From NCBI GenBank assembly GCA_943704425.1, contig CALSCP010000218.1:1-22211 (forward strand): a stretch of 22,211 nt of DNA, given 5' to 3'. How positions within the stretch are numbered: position 1 is the first letter of the stretch; each line of letters begins with the position of its first letter. Below the pieces are notes generated by a model. The model saw only the letters and a program-made list of their open reading frames with translations, was not told the origin of the DNA and ran no database searches. The DNA is from Ministeria vibrans ATCC 50519. Lineage: Eukaryota > Opisthokonta > Filasterea. The position numbers were made by a program, and so were the translations under genes. Below, piece after piece: positions 1 to 10,483 of this stretch.

Positions 1-202
1 TTCCATGTTAACTCATAAGTCCAACTGTCTCTTTTTTTTTTCTTTTTCTTGTCGAGCGAAAGTGTTTCCCTTGACCCTGTCGCCCAGAGCCACTCGGGCA
101 CGAGCGAGGGGGCTGCAGACCCCCACCGCCGAGATACAAGCACACACTTACCAAGGATGAGGCTAAAAAAAGAGACAGTTGGACTTATGAGTTAACATGG
201 AA
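1..202. repeat. Small element with 38-base perfect inverted-repeat ends
   Basis: Bases 1-38 are the exact reverse complement of bases 165-202. The arm begins TTCCATGTTAACTCATAAGT and ends in a T run. The arms enclose about 126 bases that are GC-rich and contain an internal hairpin (GGGGG-CTGCAGA-CCCCC, about 108-125). The left arm starts at the first base of the window, so it may be longer. The form fits a MITE-like non-autonomous element or a foldback sequence. No target-site duplication can be tested because the left flank is missing. I see no ORF, tRNA or other RNA gene inside. It lies about 120 bases from the broken TMEM254 copy. Confidence 0.75.
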
Positions 203-322
203 CGACTAAGACAAATTCAGCGAATAAGTTAATAGGTATTCGTGTGGCATTCATTGTTCAAGGATCAACGGCCCGTCCAAGCTCAACGACTTTGTTTATG
301 AAATATGAAGAAGCGTTGACTG

Positions 323-473
323 TCAGACGTAGAGCGCCTTGTTGGCCCAGATGTGCTCAAAGAAGGCTCCGGAATGAAATGCCCAATAGTAACACAAAGT
401 GGTGATCACAAACATCACGTATGCCGTATGGGACCTTCGGTGCTTCGGAGTAGTCTTCGCGTTCAACTGCCAT
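323..473 (-). pseudogene. Broken tandem copy of the TMEM254-like gene
   Basis: The minus strand from the ATG at 473 reads MAVEREDYSEAPK, closely matching the start of the neighbouring TMEM254-like protein (MTGEREDYYEAPG). The reading frame then shifts by one base near 425-434. The shifted frame continues with YYWAFHSGAFFEHIWANKAL, which parallels FYFWAFHPTMFFEQMWANRM in the intact gene. It stops at 323, just before the part that would encode the second and third membrane segments. No trace of the remaining first-exon part or of the second exon is visible further left. I infer a partial tandem duplicate that has decayed. A sequencing error could explain the frameshift but not the missing 3' half. 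Confidence 0.7.
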
Positions 474-692
474 AAGCCATTGTATAATTGAAAATTAATG
501 AAACAAACCGTCAAAGACTCAGCGATTTAAGCGGCACAGAACGAAACAGTGTCAGTGAGTGTCTACGCTGCAGAATGATCAGCCTTCAAGTCAAAGAAGC
601 GTCGAGAATCGCCTCAAAGGCACTCCAGACTGTCAGACACCCAGTCGAGAGTTGGCTCGGTTGAGAGGGGCAATAGTTTTTACAAATCATGG

Positions 693-1105
693 TTACAAGC
701 GTCTCTCTGCCTTCATCGCTCTCGCGTGCGCCGTAAGCATACGCAGCGAGCCAAAGCCAAAGAGGAACACCGTGAACACCCACAGGAACGTGGTGCGCAT
801 GCGTGCCGACGTAGCTACTTCGTATGCGTATCGAGCCTTCACTCAAAAGGTTAGGGTTAGGGTAAGGGTTAGGGTTCTGTTTTTGCTACCTCAAGCGCAT
901 GCACAAGCCATGCAAGCAAAAAAAGCACAAGCGGTATTGTAGGGTAGGCAGTCGCAAAGTCAAACAGCATCCTGTTCGCCCACATTTGCTCAAAGAACAT
1001 TGTGGGATGGAAGGCCCAAAAGTAAAATAGTCCCATCCCAACGGAGACAGCGAATATATAAACGATCCCCGGCGCTTCATAATAATCTTCCCGTTCGCCA
1101 GTCAT
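693..1105 (-). CDS. TMEM254: TMEM254-like small membrane protein (2 exons)
   Basis: Two exons on the minus strand, 1105-890 and 836-693, joined in phase 0, give 119 residues. The start at 1105 is the first ATG in frame. The protein has about three hydrophobic segments: residues ~14-32, ~54-70 and ~87-103. The order of landmarks fits the TMEM254 (DUF4499) family as I know it: an N-terminal segment followed by FWAFHP, then LAWLVHALEA, then LWVFTVFLFGFGSL and a basic tail ending KAERRL. TMEM254 is a poorly characterised multipass membrane protein, so I assign no function. If the 53-base intron is retained, translation ends seven residues after the splice site. The acceptor is the rarer AAG type. 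Its start faces the start of the LRR gene across a 378-base spacer. A decayed tandem copy lies at 323-473. Confidence 0.72.
850..876 (+). repeat. Interstitial telomeric-type repeat (TTAGGG)n
   Basis: The plus strand reads GTTAGGGTTAGGGTAAGGGTTAGGGTT, four units of which one is variant (TAAGGG). It fills about half of the 53-base intron (889-837) of the TMEM254-like gene. TTAGGG is the telomere repeat of animals, many fungi and many amoebozoans and other protists, so it is consistent with, but does not fix, the lineage. Confidence 0.85.
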
Positions 1106-1483
1106 TGTGGTGTCCACTGACGAGTGACGAGTGAGATGGGGCTAGAAAACAAACTGAAAATTACAAATTTACAATTAACAACTAAGCTCAAAGAGTTTTT
1201 CCCATACTTCCCTCACTTCTCGTGTGCTGCACTCCTGCTGTAGGGCTCTTTCGTGCGCAATTCGCTTGGCTCCTGCCTGACTGCCTCCTGCTGAGTGTAG
1301 TCACCCTACTGCCTAGTGAGCTTATTTCTTCGTCTTCTGCTGCTGCGTCGCGAAGGAAAACCATAACGCACAACAAACACCGACAACAAACGCCCACGAG
1401 CGATTTTGATCTTCGTGCTCGCCGGGAGCGCTAGAAAAGAATTAGCGTGCGTGAATTAAGTTGTATTCATCGGTGCGGAGTCC
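1106..1483. promoter_or_regulatory. Divergent spacer between TMEM254-like and LRR genes
   Basis: These 378 bases separate two head-to-head starts and must hold both promoters and 5' leaders. I see no credible coding region; the short ORFs here lack any recognisable motif. No clear TATA box or repeated motif stands out. Confidence 0.5.
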
Positions 1484-4400
1484 ATGTTTCATCGGTAAGG
1501 GGCATTCTCGATAATTTCCCACGAAGCCAAAACAGTTCACTGATATTATTTTTTTTCTCCCCTAATCTTTATATACAGGTCTCTTCGAACCTTATTGGTA
1601 ACTACATGCATTCTCTTGCTTACGACAAGCGCGCTGGCTCAGTCGAACGCGGACCACGCGGCGCTCATTTCGTTTTACGGCGATGTGTCGCCCCTGCCGT
1701 GGAACATCACCGAGGCGCCCTGCCGCAACAACACCAGCGCGTATCTCGGCATACGCTGCAGCCACGGACGAGTGGTTTCCGTGGTCTTGCCTGGCGCTCG
1801 AGTTAAGCTCGTCGGCTCCGTCAATGCGCTGTGTCAGCTTGAAATGCTTCAAGGCGTCTTCATGCCTCTCAATGCGCTCTCGGGCTCTCTCCTTCCGTGC
1901 TGGTGCAATCTAAAGTACCTCAAGACGCTGCAATTCACCAGCAACCACCTTGACGGCGCCCTCCCCGACTGCTGGAGCCCCGCGTCGGCTCTTGCTTTCG
2001 TCGAGTTGGCCTTCAACAAGTTTACTGGCGAAATTCCTCCAACGTTTTGTCTCGCCGCAACCCTCGAGTCTCTGCGCCTTGCTTACAATAATCTCTACGG
2101 TTTGATTCCAGACTGCTTTGGAGTCCATGCCTTTCCGACGCTGAGAACCCTCGACCTCTCTGACAACGCTCTCGGCGGATACTTTTCACCGCTTCTCTGC
2201 TCCCTCTCCTCTCTCACGACGCTCGCCCTCTCGAAAAACAACCTCGGGGGTGTACTGCCCCCATGTATCCATTTGATGGTGTCTCTTCAGTGGCTCGATC
2301 TTGCCCACAATTCCTTCGACGGCGACTGGCCCGCAAGCGACTTGAGCTTGTTGGACTTACGGCACGTGAACCTCGACTTCAATCGCTTCACAGGCTCCCT
2401 ACTCTGGCTCATTCCCCTCAACAAGGCGGAAACGCTCATTTTGAGCAACAATCGCTTCTCGGGTCACCTTTATCTGCCCGATAATGCCCCTTTCCTGCAG
2501 ACCTTTGTTGTCGCCAACAATTTTCTCGTCGGCCAGTTGCCTAGCAACCTCTTTGCTGACTACCCGAAGCTGACCTCGTTCGTCGCCAGCAACAACCGCC
2601 TCAGCGGCTCGCTACCAACCACACGCACACCATACTACCGCAACTCGTCACTTCAGCTGTTCTCAGTGCAGACCAACTCCATTGGTGAAACCCTTCCTTC
2701 CGCACTCGAGCATCTCACAAGCATGCGTGAACTTGTGCTCTCTGACAACCGCTTCAAAGGCCCCATCGATGTCATCTACAGCATGCATGCTCTTGAACGT
2801 GTCAACCTCGACTACAATTTCTTCTCCGGCACCCTTGACTCGCTCAACCTTTTGCCTCAATTGCGCGAATTCACCGCCTCGACCAATCGCCTGTATGGCC
2901 GCTTCCCCGAGTCCCTCGTGCCACTCTTACCTCGCATGACTGTTCTTTCGCTCACCTACAACACCTTTACATGCTCGTTGCCGCCAGCTTTGAACAACAT
3001 CTCCTCCATCAATGCCAACCTATCTCTCGACCTTTTGGAGGGCAACTACTTCGCGTGCCCCACTGTCGAAGAAAGCGAGGCCTTCAAGGGCGACTGTCTC
3101 CGTTTCGAACTGCTCAGCTCGCTGATTGTGGGCGCCGCCGCAGCCGTCGTCTTTATTTTTGTTTCCCTTTTCATGTTTTTGCGCTACCGGCGTCTCATCA
3201 ACGCCAACCAACGTCGCGCGCAGTATGGTCTTCTTGCATCGCCTCATAACGACAACGACGTTGTTGACGACGCCAACGATGACGACGACAGTGCCAGTGC
3301 CAGTGGCGACACATGGACCAACGCATATGCGACGCAACCATCCCTAGACGTCTCCCATACCCCAACCGCTGCCACAGACTCCCATAGCTTTGATGGTGGT
3401 GATACAGACGAACTGCGTGAAGGATACCCTGCACTTCAGCCTGGCTCTGTCATGGACCCCCGTGTTTGGGCATTTTCTCGTTCGCTTCGCCACTTTTTTG
3501 TTCACCTGTTGGCGGCCCTCCGACGCGATCGGTTTCCTCAGGAGTGGTCTTTGTTGCGTCGCCACTGGCACCTGCTTGAGTTTGCACTTCTCCTGGCACT
3601 CGTTGCCAGCGCCAGTGCCATTATGATTTGCGCCATTCTCGTTCCCTACTATTTCTACTTGCTCAAAACGGACCCCAGCAGCTGTCCGACGCCTTTTGCC
3701 CTCAGTGCCATTGTACTTAATGTGGGAGAGGATGTGTCCAGTACGTGGGTGTACCTGGCCATTGTGATGGGCCTCATTGTGCCCCTGGTCATAGTTTTTT
3801 TCTCCATCGCCGCGGTGGGTCTCGGTCATGTAGGTGTGCCGAGTCTGCTCAAGAAGCAAGCCTACAGCAATACCCTCTCCCGCCACGCTATCATCCTCAA
3901 TCCCCTGCCACCCCTACCCATTGCCCACTTGGAGAACGAAGCGGCGAGGCGCAGCGCCGCCCGCTACTGGCTGCGCGACTACTTTGTGTCGCTCTACGGC
4001 CATCGCGAGATTGAGTCGCTTGACATTGTGCATCCGGGAACGCAACTGCTTGCAAAAGACGAAACGCGCTCGCTTTCCCAGCGCATGCTTGAATGGCATC
4101 GTTACGGCATGGAGAACGAGGCGTCCTTTGCCATCATCAAATTCAAACATGCCACCACAGCCAAGCGTTGTCTGCACGACCACAACCTGTCGCGACGCCG
4201 TGTCGCTTGCAACCTAAACATCACCTACTGTAGTGTGTGCCACGTTCTGTCGACCAGCATTGTTCATGAGTCAATGCAGTCAACCGCACCACAACAAGGC
4301 ACTCGAGCCAATCACAACAACGACATTGCTCTTGACCCGCTCAGCACCCCTCTTCTTGAACAGGTTCATGGACCTGGCAACGGGCAGCGCACCAATGTCA

Positions 4401-6301
4401 GCAACACTAGTGATGACTCGATAGACCGTCCCAACACCAACATCAGCAGCAGCAGTGGCAGTAGTAACATTCACATTATGGAGAACGACGACGAGGAGGA
4501 AGAAGTACCCTTGTCGTGGTTGAGCGATCGTGTGCAGTCATCGGCCTATCGTCATACGCCCCTGATTTCGCGCTGTCGCTACACGCACATGGTGCACATG
4601 CGACCTGCGCCTTTACCTATCGACATTGAGTGGCACCATCTTGATGCTGATCCCATTGGTGCATGGAAGCGTCAGATTGCTGCCTTTCTCGTGACCGTTG
4701 TTACCATTCTTTTTATGGCCTTCGTTAATGTTGGCTTCGTCATTGCCGAGGACTCGCCTAAAGTCTCCGACAAATACCAGCCCCTCCTTGTGGTTGCGTT
4801 TGCCGCGCTCCATGAACTCACGGCGCACAAGGTGCTGCATCGTGCCATTCACTTGCAGCAGAGTCTCTTGCGCGAGCCGTCGCGTCGCCGCCATGTCCAG
4901 TGGTTCTTCCGCTTCTCCACCCTTCTCCACCTCTTCAACTCGGTCCTCCTCCCAATCTTTGCCCAGCTTGTCTTCTCAGGCGACTGCCTCCTCTTCCTGT
5001 GGGAAAAGCCGTCGCAACCCTCCGTCAGCGTCTCTTATACGACGTGTCTTGTTGAGAATTTCCAGTCGCCTGGCTGCTTCAAAGAGAGCGACCACACCCT
5101 CACGTACACGTCCGACTTTATATTTCGCCTGAGTTCAAACTGTGCGGGTTCGCTCGAAATGAAATACGCTCCCGTCTTTCTCGTCGCCATGTTCTTTCGC
5201 GGGTTCCTCTTGCCCGCCCTCAGCATGGCTCGCCGTGCCATTAGTAAGTATCGCGAGCCACATCGCATGCAAGGAACAGCGGAGGCATCAGCTGCTTCTT
5301 CTGAAAATTCATCCGTTGAGACTGAGACGGCGGCGACAGCACCAACAGATTTCAATGAGGACGACGTCTTTCATGACTCAGCCGGAGTGACAGAGCCAGT
5401 ATTGCCCTCGGACCTTGCTGCTGCCAGTGAGTTGGTGCAAGATATAAGAGAGACTCGGCGGGAGCGAGCGCGCACCCGCGCTAGCACGAATGGGTCCTCC
5501 CACAGCGCGCCGGGACGACGCACCTCCAGTTCATCGGCGATCTTTGCGCAAGAGTACGCAGCCGTGTGGCAAATGGAGGACAAGGAAGCAAACGAGCCGC
5601 TTGACGACAACGAGATGGCAAGACGCAAAGAGCTACAACATCGACTGAAAAGTGTGACGGATGTGACGACGAGTGAGCCATCAATGAATGCACTGCCGAG
5701 CCTGAGCTACCGTGCCGTGATGTTGCATCCGCCGTCGCAGCCCTCGATGCCGCCCCAGTCGGTCATGGCCATGTCCGAGCACATTTGTGTGCTTGCCATC
5801 ATCCTGACGGTAGGCGTACAGGCACCGTATGTTGCGCTTGCGTGTGTACTCAGCGAGTGGCTTCGTCTGTGCGCCGCCTGGAATGTCACGCGTTTTGACA
5901 AGAGCATGCCTGACGTGCTCAAGAGTGTCCTGGATATTCCTCAGTTTGTGCCCATGCCTTTCTCATGTGTCGCTTTTGTTCTTTTTGCTGTGCACACATA
6001 CATTGCCTTTGATGTGTTCATTGGTCAGTGGCCCAGCACGGGTCTCTTCTTTGGCCTCTTCGTCCTTGACTGGCTTGCATTTTTCGCGGCCATGTACTAC
6101 GCGGGCCACCACCGCCAACGACCCTGGCCTCGTCTGCGCATGCACGACCACGAGACACTCGTTCTTGCGCCTTCCCACAGCGATCCAAATATCGTGCACC
6201 GTCTGCGCATCAACGGCGTCTGCATGGCTCACGTCGACTCCGTCACTCGCAGTGACATGGAGTACCTCCCTCCATCTGCCCCAGATTCTTCCGTTGTGTA
6301 G
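1484..6301 (+). CDS. LRR ectodomain fused to OSCA/TMEM63-like multipass membrane protein
   Basis: Exon 1 is only 11 bases (1484-1494), followed by an 84-base intron (1495-1578) and one 4.7-kb exon, giving 1577 residues. I chose this start because the long frame has no ATG of its own upstream. The splice (donor GTAAGG, acceptor ATACAG) restores a clean signal peptide, MFHRSLRTLLV followed by a hydrophobic stretch ending SALAQS. Residues ~80-500 carry many plant-type leucine-rich repeats (pattern LxLxxNxLxGxLP) with Cys-rich caps. One membrane span lies at ~516-540. An acidic Asp/Asn/Ser-rich stretch follows, then about eight further hydrophobic segments (~666-698, 722-756, 1032-1061, 1108-1138, 1199-1220, 1403-1439, 1459-1512). 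The cytosolic block with EASFAIIKFKHATTAKRCLHD and the PAPLPIDIEWHHLDA stretch before the next span resemble OSCA/TMEM63 mechanosensitive channels. This assignment is inferred; the LRR and membrane calls are seen directly. It could be a cell-surface sensor coupled to a channel. Confidence 0.85.
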
Positions 6302-6345
6302 ACCCCAGCAAAACAATTTGTATGATTGTGTGAATGCGTAAATAC

Positions 6346-6396
<51 letters not shown>
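6346..6396 (+). repeat. (TTA)n microsatellite, about 17 units
   Basis: An uninterrupted ATT/TTA trinucleotide run lies just after the LRR gene's stop codon, in the 161-base convergent gap before the USP14 stop. It creates an artefactual poly-Asn frame on the minus strand. Confidence 0.95.
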
Positions 6397-6397
<1 letters not shown>

Positions 6398-6462
6398 ATT
6401 TTTATCATTATAATTTATTATCATTATAATTCTTAGTGAGAGAAAAGAAAGTGTACTAATGT

Positions 6463-9394
6463 TCAGATGACGCGCTTTGCATTGGTGTTCTTAGCGGCGG
6501 CCTCCTCAGCCTCAAGACGCGCCTTCTCCGCCTCGAGCTCCTTCTCTATGACAGCAGCGCGCTCAAGCACATCCGCCTCGTCTGAGGGCAGCTGACGCGG
6601 CGCATACATCAGCAGATATGCAATGTGCCAGTCCCCTACACGGACATGCAGATAGATAGATAGATAGATAGATAGAGAGAAAGAGTGGAGGAAGAAAAAA
6701 CAAAGTGATAAGGAGAGATAAGGGAGAACACAACGGTAGAGAGAGAAAAAAAAGTGAGAGAAGAGACAAATCAAGACGTGTCAGTGTCGCAGCGTTGTTG
6801 ACTGAGTGCGCGTACCGCCACCACTGAGGCGAAGGACGTCATCGGTGGTCGCATTCGACACGGTGTCGTCGTCGTACTTGAGCCAGTGGTCTCCCTTGTT
6901 CCGTGCCCACCCGACATAATGCCCTGAGTTGCTTGAGCGGCCCTTGTGCGTTAGCACCGCAGTCAGTTCGTACAAACCGCTGTTATTGGAGCCAATGTCT
7001 GACAGGACACGACGCAAAAAGCAACACAATGAAAAAACAAAAAAAAAAAAACAAAAAAAAATATAAATAATAATTATAATAATAATCATCATCATAATCA
7101 AACGGCGACTAAGTCGTACCGTCCTCAAATGAGTAGGGTGGCGGAGTCTTGTTGGTCTCGTTCTCGTTGCCAAACGAGTACAGACTGCTCTCGGTCGACT
7201 CGTCCGTCTCCATGGGCGCAGCGCCCTTTCCCTTTCGCTATACCAATGCGACTATCAGTGCAAGCTACGCTATCAATGTAACGTACCAGCCCCTTTGCAC
7301 GCTGGGCGAGAATGAGTTGGGCGTCGTCGTACGCCTTGAAGCGATCACGCATGGGGACAAGCTTGGCCTGCAGCTCAGGCGTACACAGCGTGTACGTGTC
7401 CAGCACAGCACCGTATTTGACATCCTATGTTGCACCATAATCAATCATGACCGGATCATCCAACACAACATCGAATGGGCAATTCAAAAATGCAAATGCG
7501 TACTCTGAGAATTTTTGCCGAGACATTGCCCTTCCAGCAAAAGCGAACCTCCTGGACCGTGAGAAAGGCTGGGAGGCGTGAGATGCGCGACTGGCGCACA
7601 AAGACAGCGTCACGATCGAGCACCGCCGAGTGTTTCGTGATCTTCTCGTCGAGTCCGTTGCGCAGACCCGCAAGCAAATGGTTCACTTCGACCGAAATGT
7701 GACACGAAAGCATATTGAAGGTCTCGCTTGTCACCTCACGTTCGTCCGACCCTTCTTCGTCGCACACACGCTCTGTGGCAAACCGACCCGTCATAAATTC
7801 CTCGACCACATTGGTTCCGCCAGGAAACAGAGCGGGCAGACGGCTCGACAGTGTGCGCAGAAACAAATTAAAGCACTCCTGCGCATCCTGTTGCTGCAGA
7901 CCACCGTTGCCCATCTCTGCAAACTACACGACAACAAATAAAGATGAGAGGCAGAAAAGCAGCAACAGTGAGAAATGAAAAAAATTAATAGTGATGGAAC
8001 GAGAGCATTTAGGGTTTGTGTGTGAACAAGTGAAAGAACACTGAAATAACACTGAAAAAAACACAAAGGGTTATAAAAATGGGAAAGTGACGAAACAAAC
8101 ACAATAGAATAAAAATAAAGTGACAAAACAAACACAAGAGCAAAAATGACAGGCCAAGAAATTATTATTACTGTAATAATAACAACAACAATAATAATAA
8201 TACTAATAATAACTTATAATTATTTTATTATTATTAAAACAAACAAAAAAATAATGGAGAATAATGATCATAATGATAATAATACAAATGGGACAGATGA
8301 ATATAAAATAAAAGTAGATACCGGAGGGTGGAGACTGTGAAGCATGCCAAAAAAGCGCAGGGGCTGCACTGAGCCACCGCGCTCCATGTCACGCAAGAGA
8401 TCGCGCAACGCCCACACAAGATTGCTCTCTTGGTCAAAGGACAGTGCGCCTTTAAACCTACACGGAGGTGTGATGAGACTCCAGTGTGAGATAAAGCAGG
8501 AAATGTGTTGTGCAACAGCCTACTGTGAAATGGCATGACGGAGCGGCTCAATCTTGCGGAGACACTGGAGCGACGCGTTCATGTAGCACGAATTGCCCAG
8601 ATTCTCCAGTCCCGACGGCTCCTTCGTCTACAACACACACACACACACACACACACACAGTAGTACGCATACGAGCAGATGTCAGTGGCGTTGAAATTAG
8701 AATCGGTTCATACCGCAATAGCAAGTTCCTTCTCCGACATATCTTCGACAAATTTGGTCGCCTGTGTGGGTGCCTGAAGCAGTTCACCAACTGTACCCAT
8801 CATCATGAGAGTTTGACCCTGAAACAACGCAAAAGAGCACAGGTGAGTCCTTCACTACGCCACTCCACGTGGTTGCGACGGGCGTACCGGCTTGAGATTG
8901 AGCGTCTTGAGGTCGGCCTCGTCCTTCAGCGTTCCTCCCTTCACCATGACCTTCTGACGCTCGGGAGCAACACCCGTCAGCGCAAACAACTGTGCCTTGA
9001 AGACCAACCCGGGCTCGTCGAGATCCACCTCCACATCCGACAGCTTCTGTTTGCCCCACTTGACGTTCACTGCACACATTCCAGAGTGTGAGTGAGAAGA
9101 TGGCGTTTCAGACAGACACATCTCTTCTTGACGCGCAACAACCCACAGGCGAGACACCGTTGAGCGCCACGCCACACGCACACACGCACATACAGTACAC
9201 AGTCAACCCTTCCACGAGTTGCAACTCCCACCGCGCACTGTGCGGTGCAGAATGAGAGATGTTCGCGAACGTTTTCTGTTGCTTTTTTTAAAATAATAAT
9301 CAGAGTCCATCGACCCAACATTGACGGCATTTGCTTCACATCGCACACAACCCTACGCAAGCCTTTGATCCGTTCTACCTTTAATAGTGGACAT
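6463..9394 (-). CDS. USP14: Ubiquitin carboxyl-terminal hydrolase 14 (USP14/Ubp6), 10 exons
   Basis: This deubiquitinase acts on ubiquitin chains at the proteasome regulatory particle. Exons on the minus strand are 9394-9379, 9069-8888, 8818-8714, 8627-8524, 8457-8322, 7923-7504, 7424-7287, 7237-7120, 6998-6816 and 6635-6463. Every junction keeps phase. The product is 524 residues (human protein about 494). An N-terminal ubiquitin-like domain occupies residues 1 to ~75 and begins MSTIKVNVKWGKQKL. The cysteine box is GLENLGNSCYMNASLQCL with the predicted nucleophile at Cys115. QQQDAQE follows, then AKILRDVKYGAVLDTYTLCT, a hallmark of USP14. The histidine box SGHYVGWA has His433, and the C-terminal LSGGGDWHIAYLLMYAPRQL is followed by a Glu/Ala-rich tail. 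All catalytic landmarks are intact, so the gene looks functional. Five of nine introns begin GTACG. Intron 5 (8321-7924) is AT-rich and the longest. Confidence 0.95.
6651..6676 (+). repeat. (GATA)n microsatellite in the last USP14 intron
   Basis: About six GATA units lie in the 180-base intron 6815-6636. The flanking intron is purine-rich on the plus strand. Confidence 0.9.
8632..8659 (+). repeat. (AC)n microsatellite in a USP14 intron
   Basis: A 28-base AC run lies within intron 8713-8628. On the transcribed strand it is (GT)n, directly before the acceptor TTGTAG of exon 4. Confidence 0.9.
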
Positions 9395-9618
9395 GACTGC
9401 GAATTTGAATTATTTCAATAAAAGAAGTGAATTTCAAAAATCTAAAGTGAATCTCACAAACTCACAATCACAAATCAGTGATCGTGATCGGATGAGAATT
9501 GAGAAGCGAGTACTGCGAGTTCGCAATAATCACATATGACATAACACATTTATTGATTGATAATAACTTATTGCTTAAGCAGTCCTCGGTAGTTGACTTA
9601 CGTACCCACGACAGGAGA
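9395..9618. promoter_or_regulatory. Divergent spacer between USP14 and the 107-residue gene
   Basis: These 224 AT-rich bases lie between two head-to-head start codons and presumably hold both promoters. No recognisable core motif was seen. Confidence 0.45.
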
Positions 9619-10123
9619 ATGGCGCACGAGATTAGGGAACCCGAGAAGTACAGTGTCACAGTCGAGCTGATGATGGGGCTCGACGGCGAATGGAAAGAGG
9701 TATCGCACACGCGCGTGCTGCTTTACTGCTGCCTTGCTGTGTCTCGGCACCTCGTGCGCTCGGCGAGGGGGCAGGCAGTGGATGCGGATCGGATCGTGGT
9801 TTGTTGCAGTATCAGACTGTGTGTTTCTCTGGCATCTGCACGCCCCCGTCAGCTTGTTATCAGCATCGATGCGTTGGTACAAGCCAGGGGGGGCGTGTGG
9901 TGCGGCAGTGGGCGAAGCGTGGTGCTGAACGCACAACGCAATAATGTGCAATATGGGTTTCCTGACAATAATGCAACTTTCGCGCTTCCTGTCGCTGTAG
10001 ATTGGACAGTTCGACATGGACCACAAGGATGTGAAGGAGGAGGCGCTGGCCGAGAAGGTTTTTGAGCTCGACATCGAGTTCGCCAAGAGGTGAGTGGCGA
10101 GAACACAACTCATCTTGCTCACT

Positions 10124-10154
<31 letters not shown>

Positions 10155-10368
10155 CTTAGCATTGTGAAGAAGAACACGTACAAGCGTCAATTGGCCGTGT
10201 GGAACTCGGACAACTTGAAGCAGGTATGTTTCGTGTGTGTAAAATATGGGCAGGACTGAAGAGGACAACGGGACTTAGGTGGACTTCCAAAAGACCAAAG
10301 CGATCGCGGCCGAGTACGAATTTCGGGACGACGGCAAGCTAAAGATTACGGTGGCTCGCAAGGAATAA
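9619..10368 (+). CDS. Conserved-looking small protein of unknown family (4 exons, 107 aa)
   Basis: Exons 9619-9699, 10001-10089, 10160-10223 and 10279-10368 join in phase to give 107 residues. They start MAHEIREPEKYSVTVEL and end KLKITVARKE. The predicted protein is charged, with no signal peptide or membrane segment. It alternates short beta-like stretches (YSVTVELMMG, KLKITVA) with an acidic helical stretch (DVKEEALAEKVFELDIEF) and a basic segment (IVKKNTYKRQLAVWN). I do not recognise the family. Clean introns (donors GTATCG, GTGAGT, GTATGT; acceptors TAG) and the preserved frame support a real gene. The first intron is long (301 bases) and intron 2 carries a (GT)n run. The start could move if an unseen 5' exon exists. 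It converges with the phosphotransferase gene 115 bases away. Confidence 0.72.
10127..10154 (+). repeat. (GT)n microsatellite in an intron
   Basis: A TG dinucleotide run of about 28 bases fills part of the 70-base intron 10090-10159, ending at the acceptor GCTTAG. Confidence 0.9.
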
Positions 10369-10483
10369 AACCTACAACGAACGCGAATTGATGCTCCATA
10401 CTTATACGTAATAATGTATTAATGGGTCATAGTCTATACGAGCGCGTAAAGGATTTTCAGGTGGAATTGTGAACATTGCATTT

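Noticed and set aside
60-180. A possible snRNA or tRNA inside the inverted-repeat element, because of CACTTACC near 147 resembling the U1 5' end
   Set aside because: The following sequence does not match U1 stem-loop I or an Sm site, there is no tRNA B box or cloverleaf, and the short match is expected by chance.
559-942. 127-codon plus-strand frame
   Set aside because: It runs antisense through the second exon and intron of the TMEM254-like gene, includes the translated telomeric repeat (Arg-Val repeats), and begins with a non-ATG codon.
3344-3886. 180-codon minus-strand frame within the LRR gene
   Set aside because: Antisense shadow of a continuous coding exon with a signal peptide, repeats and membrane spans in the plus frame.
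5963-6424. Minus-strand frame with poly-Asn
   Set aside because: Produced by the (TTA)n microsatellite and antisense to the LRR gene.
7425-7503. USP14 intron 6 encodes NCPFDVVLDDPV in one frame, considered as exon sequence
   Set aside because: That frame meets TAG immediately before DVKYGAVLDTYTLCT. Splicing from 7504 to 7424 gives ILRDVKYG, the family consensus.
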